From Latrodectus hesperus (Eukaryota > Arthropoda > Arachnida > Araneae > Theridiidae), in NCBI GenBank assembly GCA_037975125.1, contig CM075855.1, forward strand, positions 108,642,118-108,706,117: 64,000 bases of DNA, given 5' to 3'. Shown here piece by piece: positions 51,480 through 63,451 of this stretch. Both the position numbers and the translations under genes were made by a program. Every line of letters begins with the position of its first letter. Positions within the stretch are counted from its first letter, which is position 1. Below the pieces are notes generated by a model. That model made no database searches and was not told the DNA's origin. It saw only the letters and a list, made by a program, of their open reading frames with translations.

Positions 51480-52639
51480 TTTCAAAGAATATTTAATTGG
51501 TGATAATGTTTATTAATATTGATTTTCAAGTAATAAAGATTGATTTTCTCGAGATTTTGATTTGAGCTAATGGTCAACCAATTTTAATTTAATCAGGTAT
51601 TACAACATAACTGTATATATTCTTTGTATTAAGTTATTAGAAAAAGCGAATGGTGTTAATTAGTGTGTAAAGAGAATTAGAGAATTGCGTTAATTAGTTA
51701 TATTATATTTGTTCACAACCATTGTCTTAGCAGGATTAGATATTACTTAAGTATAAAGTTTCGAAATAAATTCGAAAATTAAATTTATTCTTTGGGTCAA
51801 AAGATTTTATGCAGTTATTACAAGAGAATTATTTATGTACCCAGTGTTTTCTCTTAGCATTAAACATCAAGATTGAGTTAAACGTGAAAAATTAGCGTAA
51901 ATTATATTTCTTTTATAAAACGTTGTGAAAAATATCTTATATAAACGATGACTTGAATATTTTAAATATATAGTTGAAAATTTACCAATATAGTTTGCAA
52001 ATTGAAAGTTTTATTTAGATAATATGTAAATTCTGCCAAAAATTTCTTATTTTCAAATTTATATTTAAGGCATATTTTTATGATGTAACTTATCTTACAT
52101 TGATAAAATTTATACATTATTTATTTATTTATGCTTTAGTTTGGTTTACATTCACTTCAGAATGAGATATATAGGTTTAATTTTTTTATATTCAGAGCTC
52201 ATATTAACCATAAGAATATATATTCTGTTCGCAATATTTGATCCAAATATAAACTTATTTGTTGACAATCTTAGAATAAGCTTAAAATGTCACAGTATAA
52301 GATTGCTTCTAAAATATGCGATTTCTTTAGTAAATCATAAAATGTTTACTATTTCTCAATTATAAACACAGACTGGTTTGGCAGAAGGCAAGTTTCTAAG
52401 AAAGATCAAAACCATTGGTGATAAAAATGCCTGGAAAATATGTATAAAAATCATGCTCTTGTAAGGAAAGACATTGATTTTGCATCCAAAAGAAACTCGT
52501 TCGATACCAGGCGCAGAGAAAATCCTTATGATATAATGATACTTTCTATGTTACATTTTTCATAGATTACAAAAATTTTCTATAATTGTAGTTCATGCTG
52601 AAAGATAGGTGCCAACCAGGTTCATAATATTCTGTTTTT

Positions 52640-52862
52640 GTTACTTCATACATTTCGGACAAGACAATGCTATGCCAATTGGCTATGCGAATTTAAGTCA
52701 GTAGGGTGCGTCTTTCATTTAACCAGATCACTGCAAAGGTTAAAATACGACTTTGCTGGAAACTCCTCCGATAGATGGCACCACCGGAGAATTCACTCCC
52801 TCAATCGAACTCCGCCTTCCGGACGATAGGCCGATGCCCTAACCACTTGGCTACAATAGCCT
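52640..52862 (-). mobile_element. SINE-F head with shared 3' module (unit 1)
   Basis: Minus strand: head GTAGCCAAGTGGTTAGGGCA, B-box region GGAGTTCGATTG, then directly GAATTCTCCGGTGGTGCCAT and the shared module ending near GCATAGCATTG. The long middle of the 21365 copy is absent, so this is a short form. The duplicate is at 58175-58402. Confidence 0.8.
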
Positions 52863-53191
52863 TTCATATTATTCTTAATTAAAATTACGGTGTAGTTGGT
52901 GTAATATATTGTATCGCCAACAATAGGCAGCCGATAACATATTGCTATAGACTAATTGTATTTTAAACCTTGCTCTAAATACTTTGATAAAACGAACTAA
53001 TCAAGTTAGTATTTAGTGACGACCAGTGTCTATTAGCTATTATAGTGGGGGGTGGAGAAAAAAATGACTGTTTAGGAGTTGATCACGTGTGTCACTTCAG
53101 ATAGCAGTAAATCAGTTGAAAGCCTATATTTATTAACTCAGTTTGTATATTTCTATAGTTAATATATAATCTAAACCTATACCTTTTGCTA

Positions 53192-53425
53192 TCTGACTCT
53201 TACAAATCAATAAAAAAATATATTTTGTGCACACAAATAGTCAGATTGTGCTATCTATTAGTATGTACAAAATATATCTTTACGTGCATTTTTATAAAGC
53301 TTTTTCTGTCTGACTTTTATAGATAAATAAAGAGATATATATATTTTGTGCTCACAAATAGATAGATTTTGCGATCTATTTCTGTGTACAAAATATACCT
53401 TTATTTGCATTTTTATAAATTATCT
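53192..53425. repeat. Two-copy repeat, about 117 bp per unit
   Basis: Units start at TCTGACTCTTAC (53192) and TCTGACTTTTAT (53309) and share ATTTTGTGC(A/T)CACAAATAG, TGTACAAAATATA and GCATTTTTATAAA. Both units are present again in the second copy of the segmental duplication, so this repeat is older. Confidence 0.8.
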
Positions 53426-55117
53426 GTATATAAAGTATCCTGTTGCTTTTTTTAAACAGATATATTTACTATTACACACTTATTTATTTACTATTACTAC
53501 AGATTATTACTGTAACATGTCTGTCATTGGGCAGTAGCAATTTTAAATGTACTGTAAAAGCAGGAACAGTTATTAAGTTTTAGGAATAAAGTCATAATTA
53601 GTTTTAAAGATATATTTATAAATATATATTTCTTTTGAAAGTGATCTACCCAATTATTGCTTAAAGGACTTTGTATGCAATTAATTAAATATATTTATTT
53701 TTGTTTTCTTTAGTTTTCATGCATTACTTAAAACAATGAACAAAACCAAATGAGCCGAAATATGGTTCTACTAGTATATGCAAATAAATTTTATTAAGTG
53801 AAATAATCGAAATAATTATATATTTTCTTTAATTATATTTTCCCAATAATTTATCACGGGGAGTAAATAAATTCTAACTTAAATGTTTGTATTTTAGAGA
53901 AATCATTTGTCATCAAAAATTTTGTTGGTTATTATTTCATGCTTATTTTAATTTTGTTAATTGTGTATTCATAAGCATAAATTTATTGTAAATTCCGATG
54001 AAATTTCGAATTGCGTCTGTCCTTAGTAAAAAGTAATAAAGAAAAATAGTAAGATATGAAATATTCAGAAATTAAAAAAATAATGTAAAATAAGAATATA
54101 AATGATGATATAGAATGGGTTTCCTTTTAAGAAAAAAAAATTTACATTAAGACATTCAACTTCATAAAACTTTTCCTTAATTATCTAGGAAAATTACAAA
54201 AAAACATGTTTTTGAAAGCAATTTTTTTGTCTTCGGGTTTTTTTTCAAAGACTCACAATTAAGATAGATTATAAGACCATATCAAAAGGTATCTTTGAGA
54301 AAGAAAGTTAACTTTAATATTTTTAAGTTTTTTTAAAAAAACTATTTAGGTAAACTAAAAATTATTCAGCTTTCAAGAAAAATAGCTCATTTTTTTAATT
54401 TTAATTAAAATAAATTTCATATTCAACTTTTGAAATTAATACTTGAAAATGTTTTAATTTTAACTTAAAATTACTTAAATACCTAAGAAGCCTAAAATGT
54501 TAAATATTTAGAAAAAATGCTTTAATTTTTTTCAAATTAATCTCAATAAAAAGCATGGAAAATATAAAATATTCTAGTGGTTCGGAATGCCTTAAGTTGA
54601 AAAAAGACATGAAATTGAATAAGTTGTTTTTTATTCCACTAGATATGAGGGTTTTTTTTTTCATGTCTCATCACCAATCATTTCTCATCGAAAAATATGC
54701 TCTTAACATTAATATTAAAATGTGGGCGATATAGACTGATATCACACAAAAAGATAATCTGTATAAGTTTAGACATCAAAATGTAGAGGCAGGAATAATT
54801 TATAAAATAATTATCAAAACTATATCAGCATCTGTTTTTCCTTTAAAAAATCATGGACTCTTTAAAGCATTCAGGAAGTTATACTTTAGAAATATGCATC
54901 TGAAAGCATAAAAAATATAATTGCATATAAATTATTACATCTAACCAAAAGCTGCACATTTTTATTCTACTTAAATAGTTTTGGAGATAAGCCATGGTAA
55001 ACTTGGCAGACTTTTTGGCTAAAAATTAAATGGCATTAAGTCATGAAAATTGATTTCTTCTTATTATTTATATTACCTCAATCAAATTTTACAAGCCAAG
55101 CTAGTTGCCAAATAATT

Positions 55118-55262
55118 ATTGCTTTGGCTTTTAGTTGAAGAATTCGTAGATTGGATTCTTTCCTCAAGTTTTTAGACGAATCTAATTCGAATAGAAAGTT
55201 TCACTCAAATTAACTCTCATGGGCGAAAAATATGATCTTTGAGAGACAAATAAAACCTAACC
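55118..55262 (+). mobile_element. Old SINE-H-like remnant (unit 1)
   Basis: TTAACTCTCATGGGCGAAAA and GAGAGACAAATAAAACC correspond to TTAGCCCTCGTGTGCAAAAA and GAGCGACAAACAAATCAAACC (first 20) of SINE-H at 35962. The B box has decayed to GTAGATTGGATTC. The duplicate is at 60683-60828. Confidence 0.5.
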
Positions 55263-56071
55263 GAAACACTTTATAACTTTTAATTCCCTAAATTAAATCT
55301 AATCTAAAGCTATGTTATGCTAATTATGACGGAAAAATTCATATGAAACTTGGAAATATGTCATATATTGTATAGTAAATAAGCTTGTAATTGTAATGAT
55401 TTATCAACTGATATACAAGCACAATTACTAGCAATGTTAATAAAATATTTTGTTGTAAAGTTATATTTCATTTAAATTTTCTGTTTAATTAAATAAAAAA
55501 TGCAACTTTAAAATTTTATTGGTTACAAAAATTTAATGTTGTTTCATTTATAAATTTGTAACTTATACTTTTCGGAATAACTCTTTTTTTTTCTAAATAG
55601 TAAATGCAACAAGACTTCTTAGGTAACTGACTCTTTTGCACATTTTTAGTAAATGTACTTAGTCTAAAAATAGGGGCTAAAATAGTCTTTAAAACAGCGC
55701 AGATGTTTTATCTAGAGTGCAAGTACCGCATAATAAAAAGCAAATGCTTAATCCACTCTCTTATAATGTAAGGTAATCTGTCATCATTTGTATAAATATC
55801 ATTTTTATCTTCACATAAACATGCATTACGTTCTATTAAGTCACATTCATCACGCAGCTCCTGGAATTTAAAATGAAATCACGGAAATCAGTTCGTGTAA
55901 TTAACGATCAGAGTTTAAATATTAATAGCACACTAAATGGCTAGAGATATATAAAATACATGTGGAAATAATTGACACCTGCTATATCATTTATCTTGGT
56001 CTAATATCAAAACAACTTACACCTAATATCTAAAATTTTAGTTCTTAAGTTCACAATAAAACGTAATATTT

Positions 56072-56378
56072 TTTTCCAACGGCGGGCACACTTGGATGTC
56101 GAACCCTATGCCACAACAAGGCCAGAAACTGCTACTCATTTGTCGTTACCCAGCGGACACCTGTGAACCAAGTCACGGAGGCGAGTAGCGTTGCCCGCGC
56201 CATACCACCACAAACCCGTTTATAGGGTGGGCCACATTCATACATCATCACGGAAGAAAGGATAGAGAAACACAGAGAGAACAGAGAAAGAAAGTAATAT
56301 CCATACCCGAACCGGGATTCGAACCCAGGACCCACAGCTCAGGAGTCAGGAACGCTAACCACTCAGCCATCGATCGGC
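56072..56378 (-). mobile_element. SINE-I with target duplication (unit 1)
   Basis: Minus strand: 3' end at the T-run and CCAACGGCGGGCACACTTGG, B box GGGTTCGAATCCCGG, head GCCGATCGATGGCTGAGTGG. AAACGTAATAT is found on both sides (about 56060-56070 and 56381-56391), a target duplication. Inserted before the segmental duplication, since unit 2 has it too. Confidence 0.9.
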
Positions 56379-56454
56379 TGAAACGTAATATAAGAAATCT
56401 GTATCTTGTGAATTTTTATAAAGAAAATTTCATATTTGATAAATAGGGAATTAT

Positions 56455-56640
56455 CATTCATTTGCAATAAATTCCCTCGCATGTCAATATTTATGGAAAT
56501 GAGGTTGCAGATAAACTGGCTAAGGGAGGTCCAGAAGACCCGACCCCTCCCCTATCAAGACATTTTAAAAAAAATCTCTGCAATAAAGAAGAATTTGTGG
56601 TTGCAATAGTTAATAATTTTTAAAATAAATTACAACTTCT
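56455..56640 (+). pseudogene. LINE RNase H fragment (unit 1)
   Basis: The plus strand reads a stop in place of Trp, then IPSHVNIYGNEVADKLAKGG and PEDPTPPLSRHF, the C-terminal part of a LINE-type RNase H (HV-I-GNE-AD-LAK). No other domain of the element remains. The partner is at 62025-62205. Confidence 0.75.
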
Positions 56641-56874
56641 GAAGAAATCGCATCCAAAAAAAATAATTGAAAAACATTAGTAAAATAATTCTTATTCGTT
56701 ATCGTGTAGAAAAATCGTTATTCGTGAAAAATGATTTAACAAATTTTTATTATTTTGTTAAAAATTTTTACACGAATATTGCATATTAGTGTAAAAAGAG
56801 AATAATGAATATGCTCAGGCTAAGAATAAATATTGAAATATTTATTAAGAGGACGTTTTGTTGCGACAAAAAAA

Positions 56875-57047
56875 TCCTTTCTTTGTATGAATGAATTGTG
56901 TGAATGATTGCCTACCTTATAAACGTGTCCCTATGGCATGTGTGTACTGAGGAAGTCGGAGTCCACACCATAGTATTGTTCAGTTGGAAAAGAGGAGCAG
57001 CTCACCCCATATTGCAAGCCTGGCTGGCACACGACAATAACAACAAT
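56875..57047 (+). mobile_element. SINE-A, 5' half missing at the duplication junction
   Basis: Begins at TCCTTTCTTTGTATGAATG, which corresponds to 51305 in the full copy, and ends in CGACAATAACAACAA. The head was not included in the duplicated block. Confidence 0.88.
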
Positions 57048-58174
57048 TTCATAGAATATTTAATTAGTAATAATGTTTATTAATAATGATTTTCAAGTAG
57101 TAAAGATTGATTTTCTCGAGATTTTGATTTGAGCTAATGGTCAACCAATTTTAATTTAATCAGGCATTACAACATAACTCTATATATTTTTAGTATTAAG
57201 TTATTAGAAAAAGCGAATGGTGTTAATTAGTGTGTAAAGAGAACTAGAGAATTGCGTTAATTAGTTATATTATATTTGTTCACAACCATTTTCTTAACAG
57301 GATTAGATATTATTTAAGTATAAAGTTTCGAAATAAATTCGAAAATTAAATTTATTACTTGTGTCAAACATTTAACATTAAACATCAAACTCTTAACATT
57401 AAACATCAAGATTGAGTTAAACGTGAAAAGTTAGCGTAAATTATGTTTCTTTTATACAACGTTGTAAAAAATATCTTATATAAACGATGACTTGAATATT
57501 TTAAATATATAGTTGTAAATTTACCAATATAGTTTTGAAATTGAAAGTTTTATTTAGATAATATGTAAATTCTGCCAAAAATTTGTTATTTTCAAATTTA
57601 TATTTAAGAAATATTTTTATGATGTAACTTATCTTACATTGATAAAATTTATACATTATTTATCTATGCCTTAGTTTGGTTTACATTCACTTTAGAATGA
57701 GATATATAGATTTAATTTTTTTATATTCAGAGCTCATATTAACCATAAGAAGTATATATATTCTGTTCGCAATATTTGATCCAAATATAAACTTATTTGT
57801 TGACAATCTTAGTGTAAGCCTAAAATGTCAAAGTATAAGATTGCTTCTAAAATATGCGATTTCTTTAGTAAATCACAAAATGTTTACTATTTCTCCTTTA
57901 TAAACACAGACTGGTTTGACAGAAGGCAAGTTTCTAAGAAAGATCAAAACCATTGGTGATAAAAATGTCTGGAAAATATGTATAAAAATCATGCTCTTGT
58001 AAGGAAAGACATTGATTTTGCATCCAAAAGAAACTCGCTCGATACCAGGCGCAGAGAAAATCCTTATGATAAATGATACTATCTATGTTACATTTTTCAT
58101 AGGTTACAAAAATTTTCTATAATTGTAGTTCATGCTGAAAGATAGGTGCCAACCAGGTTCATAATATTCTGTTT

Positions 58175-58402
58175 TTGTTACTTCATACATTTCGGACAAG
58201 TCAATGGTATGCCAATTGGCTATGCGAATTTAAGTCAGTAGGGCGCGTCTTTCATTTAACCAGATCACTGCGAAGGTGAAAATACGACTTTACTATAAAC
58301 TCCTCCGATAGATGGCACCACCGGAGAATTCACTCCCTCAATCGAACTCCGCCTTTCCGGACGATAGGACGATGCCCTAACCACTTGGCTACATATAGCC
58401 TT
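58175..58402 (-). mobile_element. SINE-F head with shared 3' module (unit 2)
   Basis: Partner of 52640-52862, with a few substitutions and one extra base in the head (CGCCTTTCCGG). Confidence 0.8.
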
Positions 58403-59009
58403 TCATGCTATTTTTAATTAAAATTACGGTGTAGTTTGTGTAATATATTGTATCGCCAACAATAGGCAGCCGATAATATATTGCTATAGACTAATTGTAT
58501 TTTAAACCTGGCTCTAAATAATTTGATAAAACGAACTAATCAAGTTAGTATGTAGTGGCAACCAGTGTCTATTAGCTATTATAGTGGGGGGTGGAGAAAA
58601 AATGACAGTTTAGGAGTTGATCACGTGTGTCACTTCAGATAGCAGTAAATCAGTTGAAAGCCTATATTTATTGTCTCAGTTTATATATTTCTATAATTAA
58701 TATGTAATCTAAACCTATACCTTTTGCTATCTGACTCTTACAGATCAATAAAAAAACATATATTTTGTACACACAAATAGACAGATTGTGCTATCTATTA
58801 GTATGTACAAAATGTATCTTTACGTGCATTTTTATAAAGCTTTTTCTGTCTGACTTTTATAGATAAATAAGGAGATATTTATATTTTGTGCTCACAAATA
58901 GATAGATTTTGCGATCTATTTCTGTGTACAAAATATACCTTTATTTGCATTTTTATAAATTATCTGTATATAAAGTATCCTGTTGCTTTTTTTAAACAGA
59001 TATATTTAC

Positions 59010-59071
59010 TATAATCTGTAGTAATAGTAAATAAATACACACTTATTTATTTACTATTACTACAGATTATT
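59010..59071. repeat. Near-perfect hairpin, 27-bp stem and 6-base loop
   Basis: Arm 59011-59037 (ATAATCTGTAGTAATAG and on) is the exact reverse complement of 59044-59070, with loop CACACT. The corresponding place in unit 1 (near 53470) has only the right arm: 23 bases are extra here and copy the neighbouring sequence inverted. Confidence 0.92.
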
Positions 59072-60682
59072 ACTGTAACATGTCTGTCATTGGGCAGTAG
59101 AAATTTTAAATGTACCGTAAAAGCAGGAACAGTTATTAAGTTTCAGGAATAAAGTCATAATTAGTTTTAAAGATATATTTATAAATATATATTTCTTTTG
59201 AAAGTGATCTACCCAATTATTGCTTAAAGGACTTTGTATGCAATTAATTAAATATATTTATTTTTGTTTTCTTTAGTTTTCATGCATTACTTAAAACAAT
59301 GAACAAAACCAAATGAGCCGAAATATGGTTCTACTAGTATATGCAAATAAATTTTATTAAGTGAAATAATCGAAATAATTAAATATTTTCTTTAATTATA
59401 TTTTCCCAATAATTTATCACGGGGAGTAAATAAATTCTAACTTAAATGTTTGTATTTTAGAGAAATCATTTGTCATCAAAATTTTGTTGGTTATTATTTC
59501 ATGCTTATTTTAATTTTGTTAATTGTGTATTCATAAGCATAAATTTAATGTAAATTCCGATAAAATTTCGAATTGCGTCTGTCCTTATTAAAAAGTAATA
59601 AAGAAAAATAGTAAGATATGAAATATTCAGAAATTGAAAAAAATAATGTAAAATAAGAATATAAATGATGATATAGAATGAGTTTCTTTTTAAGAAAAAA
59701 AATTTTTACATTAAAACATTCAACTTCATAAAACTTTTCCGTAATTGTCTAGGAAAATTACAAAAAAACATGTTTTTGAAAGCAATTTTTTTGTCTTCGG
59801 TTTTTTTTTTTTTCAAAGACTCATAATTAAGATGGAATATAAGACCATATCAAAAGGTATCTTTGAGAAAGAAAGTTAACTTTAATATTCTTAAGTTTTT
59901 TTAAAAAAACTATTTAAGTAAACTAAAAATTATTCAGCTTTTAAGAAAAATAGCTCACTTTTTTAATTTTAATTAAAATAAATTTCATATTCAACTTTTG
60001 AAATAAATACTTGAAAATGTTTTAACTTTAACTTAAAATTACTTAAGTACCTAAGAAGGCTAAAATGTTAAATATTTAGAAAAAATTCTTTAATTGTTTT
60101 TCAAATTAATCTCAATAAAGAGCATTGAAAATATAAAATATTCTAGTGGTTCGGAATGCCTAAAACTGAAAAAAGACATGAAATTGTGTAAGTTGTTTTT
60201 TATTCCACTGGATATGAGGTTTTTTTTTTCATGTCTCATCACCAATTATTTCTCATCGAAAAATATGCTCTTAACATTAATATTAAAATGTGGGCGATAT
60301 AGACTGATATCACACAAAAAGATAATCTGTATAAGTTTAGACATCAAAATGTAGCGGCAGGATTAATTTATAAAATAATTTTCAAAACTATATCAGCATC
60401 TGTTTTTCCTTTAAAAAATCATGGACTCTTTTAAGCATTCAGGAAGTTATACTTTAGAAATATGCATCTGAAAGCATAAAAAATATAATTGCATATAAAT
60501 TATTACATCTAACCAAAAGCTGCACATTTTCATTCTACTTAAATAGTTTTGGAGATAAGCCATGGTAAACTTGGCAGACTTTTTGGCTAAAAATGAAATG
60601 GCATTAAGTCATGAAAATTGATTTCTTCTTATTATTTATATTATCTCAATCAAATTTTACAAGCCAAGCTAGTTGCCAAATA

Positions 60683-60828
60683 ATTATTTCTTTGTCTTTT
60701 AGTTGAAGAATTCGTAGATTGGATTCTTTCCTCAAGTTTTTAAAGGAATCTAATTCGAATAGAAAGTTTCACTCAAATTAACTCTCATGGGCGAAAAATA
60801 TGATCTTTGAGAGACAAATAAAACCTAA
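60683..60828 (+). mobile_element. Old SINE-H-like remnant (unit 2)
   Basis: Partner of 55118-55262. Confidence 0.5.
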
Positions 60829-61642
60829 CCGAAACACTTTATAACTTTAAATTCCCTAAATTAAATCTAATCTAAAGCTATGTTATGCTAATTATGACGG
60901 AAAAATTCAACATGTAACTTGGAAATATGTCATATATTGTATAGTAAATAAGCTTGTAATTGTAATGATTTATCAACTAATATAAAAGCACAATTACTAG
61001 CAATGTTAATAAAATATTTTTTTGTAAAGTTATATTTCATTTAAAATTTCTGCTTAATTAAATAAAATATTAAATGCAACTTTAAAATTTTATTGGCTAC
61101 TAAAAATTTAATATTGTTTCATTTATAAATTTGTAACTTATACTTTTCGGAATAACTCTTTTTTTCTAAATAGTAAATGCAACAAGGCTTCTTAGGTAAC
61201 TGACTCTTTTGCACCTTTTTAGTAAATACACTTAGTTTAAAAATAAGGGCTAAAATAGTCTTTAAAACAGCGCAGATGTTTCATCTAGAGTGCAAATACC
61301 GCATAATAAAAAGCAAATGCTTAATCCACTCTCTTATAATATAAGGTAATCTGTCATCATTTGTATAAATATCATTTTTATCTTCACATAAACATGCATT
61401 ACGTTTTATTAGCCACATTCATCACGCAGCTCCTGGAATTTAAAATGAAATCATGGAAATCTATTCGTGTAATTAACGATCAGAGTTTAAATATTAATAG
61501 CATACTAAATGGCTAGAGATATATAAAATACATGAGGAAATAATTGACACCTGCTATATCATTTATCTTGGTCTAATATCAAAACAACCTACACCTAATA
61601 TCTAAAATTTTAGTTCTTAAGTTCACAATAAAACGTAATATT

Positions 61643-61963
61643 TTTTTCCAACGGCGGGCACACTTGGATCTTGAACCCTATGCCACAACAAGGCCAGAAA
61701 CTGCTACTCATTTGTCGTTACCCAGCGGGCACCTGTGAACCAAGTCACGGAGGCGAGTAGTGTTGCCCGCGCCATACCACCACAAATCCGTTTATAGGGT
61801 GGGCCACATTCATACATCATCACGGAGAAAAGGATAGAGGAACATAAAGTGAACAGAGAAAGAAAGTAATGTCCATACCCGAACCGGGATTCAAACCCAG
61901 GTCCCACAGCTAAGGAGTCAAGAACGCTAACCACTCAGCCATCGATCGGCTGAAACGTAATAT
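61643..61963 (-). mobile_element. SINE-I (unit 2)
   Basis: Partner of 56072-56378, with its AAACGTAATAT target repeats kept. The B box has lost its CpG (GGGTTTGAATCCCGG). Confidence 0.9.
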
Positions 61964-62024
61964 AAAAAATCTGTATCTTGTGAATTTTTATAAAGAAAAT
62001 TTCATATTTGATAAATAGGGAATT

Positions 62025-62205
62025 ATCATTCATTTGCAATAAATTCTTTCGCATGTCAATATTTATGGAAATGAGGTTGCAGATAAACTGGCTAAGGGAG
62101 GTCCAGAAGACCCGACCCCTCCCCTATCAAGACATTTTAAGAAATCTCTGCAATCAAGAAGAATTTGTGGTTGCAATAGTTAATAATTTTTAAAATAAAT
62201 TACCA
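62025..62205 (+). pseudogene. LINE RNase H fragment (unit 2)
   Basis: Partner of 56455-56640; HVNIYGNEVADKLAKGG is still readable. One codon before it has changed (CCCTCG to CTTTCG). Confidence 0.75.
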
Positions 62206-62448
62206 CTTCTGAAGAAATCGTATTCAAAAAAATAATTGAAAAACATTAATAAAATAATTCTTATTCGTTATCGTGTAGAAAAATCGTTATTCGTGTAAAA
62301 TGTTTAAACAAACTTTTATTATTTTGTTAAAACTTTTTACACGAATATTGCATATTAGTGTAAAAAGAGAATAATCAATATTCTCTGGCTAAGAATAAAT
62401 ATTGAAATATTTATTAAGAGGACGTTTTGTTGCGACGAAAAAAAATTT

Positions 62449-62730
62449 TCTTTTAACGGCAGGCACTGGGGACTGACCATTCGTCTCAACAAGGTTGGAT
62501 ACTGTGACTCATTTGTCTTGCGACACATTGCGCTCCTGTGAAACAAGTAGCTACACCCACGCCTTGCCACCACAAAACCGTTTATAAGGTGGGCCACATT
62601 CATACTACATATCAGAAGAAAAGACAGTGGAATACAGAGAGAAAGTAGCATCCATGTCCGAACCGGGATTCGAACCCCAGACCCACAATTCAAGAGTTAG
62701 GAGCTCTAACCACTCAGCCATCGGTCAGCG
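62449..62730 (-). mobile_element. SINE-I array, copy 1
   Basis: Minus strand, diverged 3' half (TTAACGGCAGGCACTGGGGA), B box GGGTTCGAATCCCGG, head TGACCGATGGCTGAGTGG. It begins where the segmental duplication ends. Confidence 0.85.
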
Positions 62731-62790
62731 CGTCGAGAATGTAAGAATATCACGTAATAAAAGCGAAATGCTTTACTATCCCTTACTTAT

Positions 62791-63083
62791 TTTTTCCAAC
62801 GGCGGGCACACTTGGGTGACTAATCCTATGGCACAACAAGGCCAGAAACTGCTACTCATTTGTCGTTACCCAGCGGGCACCTGTGAACCAAGTCACGGAA
62901 GCGAGTAGCGTACTCGTGCCATACCACCACAAACCCGTTTATAGGGCGGGCCACATTCATACAACATCACAGAAGAAAGGACAGTGGAATATAGATAGAA
63001 AGTAGCACCCATGCCCGAACCGGGATTTGAACCCCAGACCCACAACTCAAGAGTTAGGAGCTCTAACCACTCAGCCATCGGTC
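62791..63083 (-). mobile_element. SINE-I array, copy 2
   Basis: Minus strand, closer to the family consensus in its 3' half (CCAACGGCGGGCACACTTGG). The head (TGACCGATGGCTGAGTGG, TAGAGCTCCTAACTC) matches array copy 1, and both copies are followed by the same GAGAATGTAAGAATATCACG spacer. Confidence 0.88.
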
Positions 63084-63142
63084 ATCGAGAATGTAAGAAT
63101 ATCACGTAATAAAAGCGAAATGATTTACTCACTGTACCTAAC

Positions 63143-63451
63143 TTTTTTTCCAACGGCGGGCAATCTTGAGTGACTAATCCCATGCCACAACAAGGCCAGA
63201 AACTGCTACTCATTTGTCGTTACCCAGCGGGCACCTGTGAACCAAGCCATGGAGTCGAGTAGCGTTGCCAGCGCCATACCACCACAAACCCGTTTATAGA
63301 GTGGGCCACATACATACAACAACACAGAAGAAAGGACAGAGAAATACAAAGAGAACAGAGAAAGAAGGTAACATCCATGCCTGAACCGGGATTCGAACCC
63401 AAGACCCATAGCTCAGGAGTCAGGAACGCTAACCACTCAGCCATCGGTTGG
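63143..63451 (-). mobile_element. SINE-I array, copy 3
   Basis: Minus strand, full copy with head GCCAACCGATGGCTGAGTGG and B box GGGTTCGAATCCCGG. The bases after it (ACTATCCCTAACTTATT) match the end of the spacer after array copy 1. Confidence 0.88.

Larger units (their letters stand above)
51305..56874. repeat. Tandem segmental duplication, unit 1 (about 5.57 kb)
   Basis: Everything from TCCTTTCTTTGTATGAATG at 51305 to GTTGCGACAAAAAAA at 56874 recurs from 56875 to about 62443 in the same order and strand. In 54720-55134 against the partner I counted nine single-base differences in about 415 bases, so roughly 98% identity there. Contents: half of a SINE-A, a SINE-F-type copy, a two-unit repeat of about 117 bp (53192-53425), an old SINE-H, a SINE-I and an RNase H fragment. 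Long parts (51480-52640, 53430-55100, 55270-56070) show no recognisable feature; the short open frame at 52141 is preserved in the partner only because the DNA is duplicated. Confidence 0.95.
56875..62443. repeat. Tandem segmental duplication, unit 2
   Basis: Second copy of 51305-56874. The junction at 56874/56875 joins a poly-A run to the middle of a SINE-A, which has no head here. Unit 2 differs by scattered substitutions, a changed stretch near 57365-57410, and a 23-base insertion near 59012 that makes a long hairpin. Its right end (GTTGCGACGAAAAAAA) meets the 3' end of a SINE-I. A tandem duplication or an assembly of two haplotypes side by side would both give this picture. Confidence 0.95.

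Noticed and set aside
52141..57903. Similar 74-75-residue frames at 52141-52365 and 57676-57903, which might suggest a conserved small gene
   Set aside because: They are similar only because the whole 5.57-kb block is duplicated; composition is plain AT-rich and there is a codon insertion plus random changes.
55800..63444. Repeated frames ending in GARWVTTNE or similar at the right end
   Set aside because: They are shadows of SINE-I copies.
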